Source: Nitrososphaeraceae archaeon (GTDB lineage Archaea; Thermoproteota; Nitrososphaeria; Nitrososphaerales; Nitrososphaeraceae). From it: a stretch of DNA of 6,344 nucleotides. A program made the translations under genes and the position numbers. Each line of letters begins with the position of its first letter. Position 1 is the first letter of the stretch. Shown in pieces: positions 5,442 through 6,344 of this stretch. Location of the stretch: positions 1 through 6,344 of the forward strand of contig JASHSN010000519.1 of the NCBI GenBank assembly GCA_030038695.1, written 5' to 3'. The notes under the pieces are model-generated. The model did not search any database and was not told the origin of the DNA. It was given only the letters and a program-made list of their open reading frames with translations.

Positions 5442-5472
5442 TTGAATCTACGATCGTTGTGAACTCCTAATG

Positions 5473-5480
5473 TATTTATA
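5473..5480 (-). promoter_or_regulatory. TATA box of the HIT gene
   Basis: TATAAATA on the minus strand is a near-consensus archaeal TATA element, centred about 35 nt before the TTG start. Transcription would begin about 8-10 nt before the TTG. Its position supports the short TTG-initiated protein over any longer form. Confidence 0.55.
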
Positions 5481-5527
5481 GTTTAGATATAATATACTCA
5501 ATCTTTTGTTTATACTGTCAGAAGATT

Positions 5528-5603
5528 TTCACCTTAAATAGTAGGCCGAGATCCTTACCATCTTGGATAGTTTATAGAAAAATCCTCTATATATAAAGGT
5601 GAA
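5528..5603. promoter_or_regulatory. two facing copies of a TTCACCTT-TATA promoter-like element
   Basis: TTCACCTT (5528-5535) is repeated in reverse as AAGGTGAA (5596-5603). Each copy is followed inward by a TATA-like run and a GG: TTCACCTTAAATAGTAGG on plus, TTCACCTTTATATATAGAGG on minus. Read as promoters they face each other, with predicted starts near 5563 (plus) and 5566 (minus), almost at the same base. They would give leaders of about 130 and 125 nt to the zinc-finger-like and HIT genes. A palindromic regulator site is the alternative. Confidence 0.4.
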
Positions 5604-5653
5604 CTCTATCTATACTCATGCACGGCTTTTGTTGTTAGCATAAGTGGTCATAC

Positions 5654-5664
5654 ATAATATATAT
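5654..5664 (+). promoter_or_regulatory. TATA box of the 39-residue zinc-finger-like gene
   Basis: ATAATATATAT is centred about 33 nt before the ATG at 5692, which implies a leader of about 7 nt. A second element, TTTAAG at 5670-5675, is too near the start codon for the same role. Confidence 0.45.
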
Positions 5665-5691
5665 CGGTGTTTAAGCTATAGATAGATTGTA

Positions 5692-5811
5692 ATGATGACG
5701 TACGGGGAATGTTACTTCTGTAAAGATGTAGCAGAGCTTAAGGTTCTGATTCCTGTACACAGATGCATAGGACAAGAAAAATGGGTGTGTAGAAGGTGTT
5801 TCTCGGAATGA
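5692..5811 (+). CDS. tiny zinc-finger-like protein, 39 aa
   Basis: This 39-residue frame is short but strongly patterned. GECYFCKD gives the first pair C7/C10, HRC gives H23 and C25, and KWVCRRCF gives the last pair C33/C36. Six ordered Cys/His ligands in 39 residues suggest one zinc ribbon or treble-clef-like site, with one or two spare ligands. Hydrophobic residues between the knuckles (VAELKVLIPV) look like the strands of such a fold. The gene begins ATG ATG; either start preserves all ligands. A TATA element 33 nt before the first ATG supports transcription. Its role is unknown; single-finger proteins of this size are usually nucleic-acid- or protein-binding. It points away from the HIT gene and shares the promoter-rich spacer with it. 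The C-box-like ATGATGA at the start is explained by the two Met codons. Confidence 0.6.
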   Translation: MMTYGECYFCKDVAELKVLIPVHRCIGQEKWVCRRCFSE

Positions 5812-5853
5812 CTCCTTTGCTTGTAATGTTGGCATCGCCTGTACATATCAATG

Positions 5854-6184
5854 CTATTCTCTGGCGCAAGATTTACACAAGATTCCGAGAGTCTCTTTCA
5901 ATATGCCTGTAACGTAAATCGTGCGCTTTGCTTCTCTGAAGTACTTGGTAATATTATTCACGACCAACAATCTTATGTCTTGATTCCTTGACCCAAAGAA
6001 AGTCAGAGACTTGTTTTGCTACTGTTAATTGGTGTGGCTGATTATAGCCTATCTGAACAAAAAGATTTCTGAAGACAATCTTCGGTTCTATACCTGGACA
6101 TTTGGCAGCGATTGCTATTTTTTCAGGACTTAAGTCGCATTTATCCGGCTGATAATAGTTGACATTGTTAATATATATAGCCAC
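5854..6184 (-). pseudogene. doubtful minus-strand reading frame, possibly frameshifted
   Basis: A 76-codon frame (6184 down to 5954) starts with GTG directly after an in-frame TGA and has no recognisable domain; it reads like a mixed helical protein (LSPEKIAIAAKC, QLTVAKQVSDFLWVKE). Where it ends, a different frame continues for 35 codons (5961 down to 5854), with very protein-like content: KYFREAKRTIYVTGILKETL and a final CKSC. Joining them needs one frameshift near 5960-5975 and would give about 110 residues. No good TATA precedes either part. It may be a decayed gene, two unrelated small frames or noise. Confidence 0.3.
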
Positions 6185-6344
6185 TCATAACCATGTTTCT
6201 CACGACCGGGCAGGGAGAGAGGGTTCACTAAACTACTGCATTTGCCGAACTAGTATGTATCTTCATTGACAGCACATGGGCTCAGCATCCACAGTCCTGT
6301 AAGACGTCTTTCGCTTAGTACTCACCAGGACTCGAGGAAGGAAC
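6185..6344. other. right edge without a supported gene
   Basis: No frame here has a convincing start and product. A minus-strand frame enters from the right edge and stays open for 26 codons (stop at 6263-6265), and a plus-strand frame after a TAG stays open to the edge, so a partial gene cannot be excluded. The clearest structure is the inverted repeat at 6293-6332. Confidence 0.5.
6293..6332. repeat. 7-bp inverted repeat with inner stem
   Basis: AGTCCTG (6293-6299) and CAGGACT (6326-6332) are perfect reverse complements. Just inside, TAAG (6300-6303) can pair with CTTA (6314-6317), leaving an eight-base bulge on one side. The pattern could be an RNA hairpin, a protein site or part of an element that continues beyond the window. 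Confidence 0.45.

Noticed and set aside
5541..5590. Alternating ATCC and GGAT blocks that look tRNA-like on the minus strand
   Set aside because: No GTTCRA T-loop, no acceptor stem and no proper anticodon arm can be formed.
5692..5750. C-box-like ATGATGA followed by CTGA near 5746, suggesting a C/D box guide RNA
   Set aside because: The internal D' and C' boxes are not convincing, and the bases are better explained by a protein frame with six ordered Cys/His ligands.

Overview
The window looks like a chromosomal piece of an ammonia-oxidising-type archaeon (Nitrososphaeria/Thaumarchaeota). The anchor is a complete class-1 archaeal release factor aRF1 with NIKS and GGQ motifs. Other archaeal signs are AT-rich TATA elements centred about 24-35 nt before start codons, the absence of convincing Shine-Dalgarno sites, very short or missing leaders, and several tiny cysteine-rich proteins. 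The order-level placement is inference from gene style, not from a database match.

Left to right: bases 1-448 hold no gene I can support. A 196-residue helical, phasin-like protein lies on the minus strand (449-1039). A 467-base gap follows (1040-1506). It holds a plus-strand hairpin with a UACG tetraloop, a terminator-like hairpin and a third inverted repeat, together a possible small RNA. Next is a divergent pair: an XRE-type HTH protein with two CBS domains (minus, 1507-2058) and aRF1 (plus, 2246-3550). Then come a 63-residue unknown (3725-3916) and a 61-residue protein with four CxxC pairs (4011-4196), both plus strand. A 425-base stretch without a convincing gene leads to two minus-strand genes: a small winged-helix protein (4622-4867) and a HIT-family nucleotide hydrolase (4992-5441) that appears to start at TTG. 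The 250 bases upstream of the HIT gene carry two facing copies of one promoter-like element. They separate it from a plus-strand 39-residue zinc-finger-like protein (5692-5811). The right end (5812-6344) has only a doubtful minus-strand reading frame, perhaps frameshifted, and a strong inverted repeat at the edge.

Most genes appear to be independently promoted single units rather than an operon. aRF1 and the HIT protein are housekeeping genes, the CBS and winged-helix proteins are probable regulators, and the phasin-like protein may belong to carbon storage. Nothing links them into one pathway. All three stop codons are used here (TAG for the phasin-like and CBS genes, TGA for aRF1 and both cysteine-rich genes, TAA for the rest), as expected with an omnipotent aRF1. 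There is no CRISPR array, tRNA, complete rRNA gene, integrase or insertion sequence that I can recognise.
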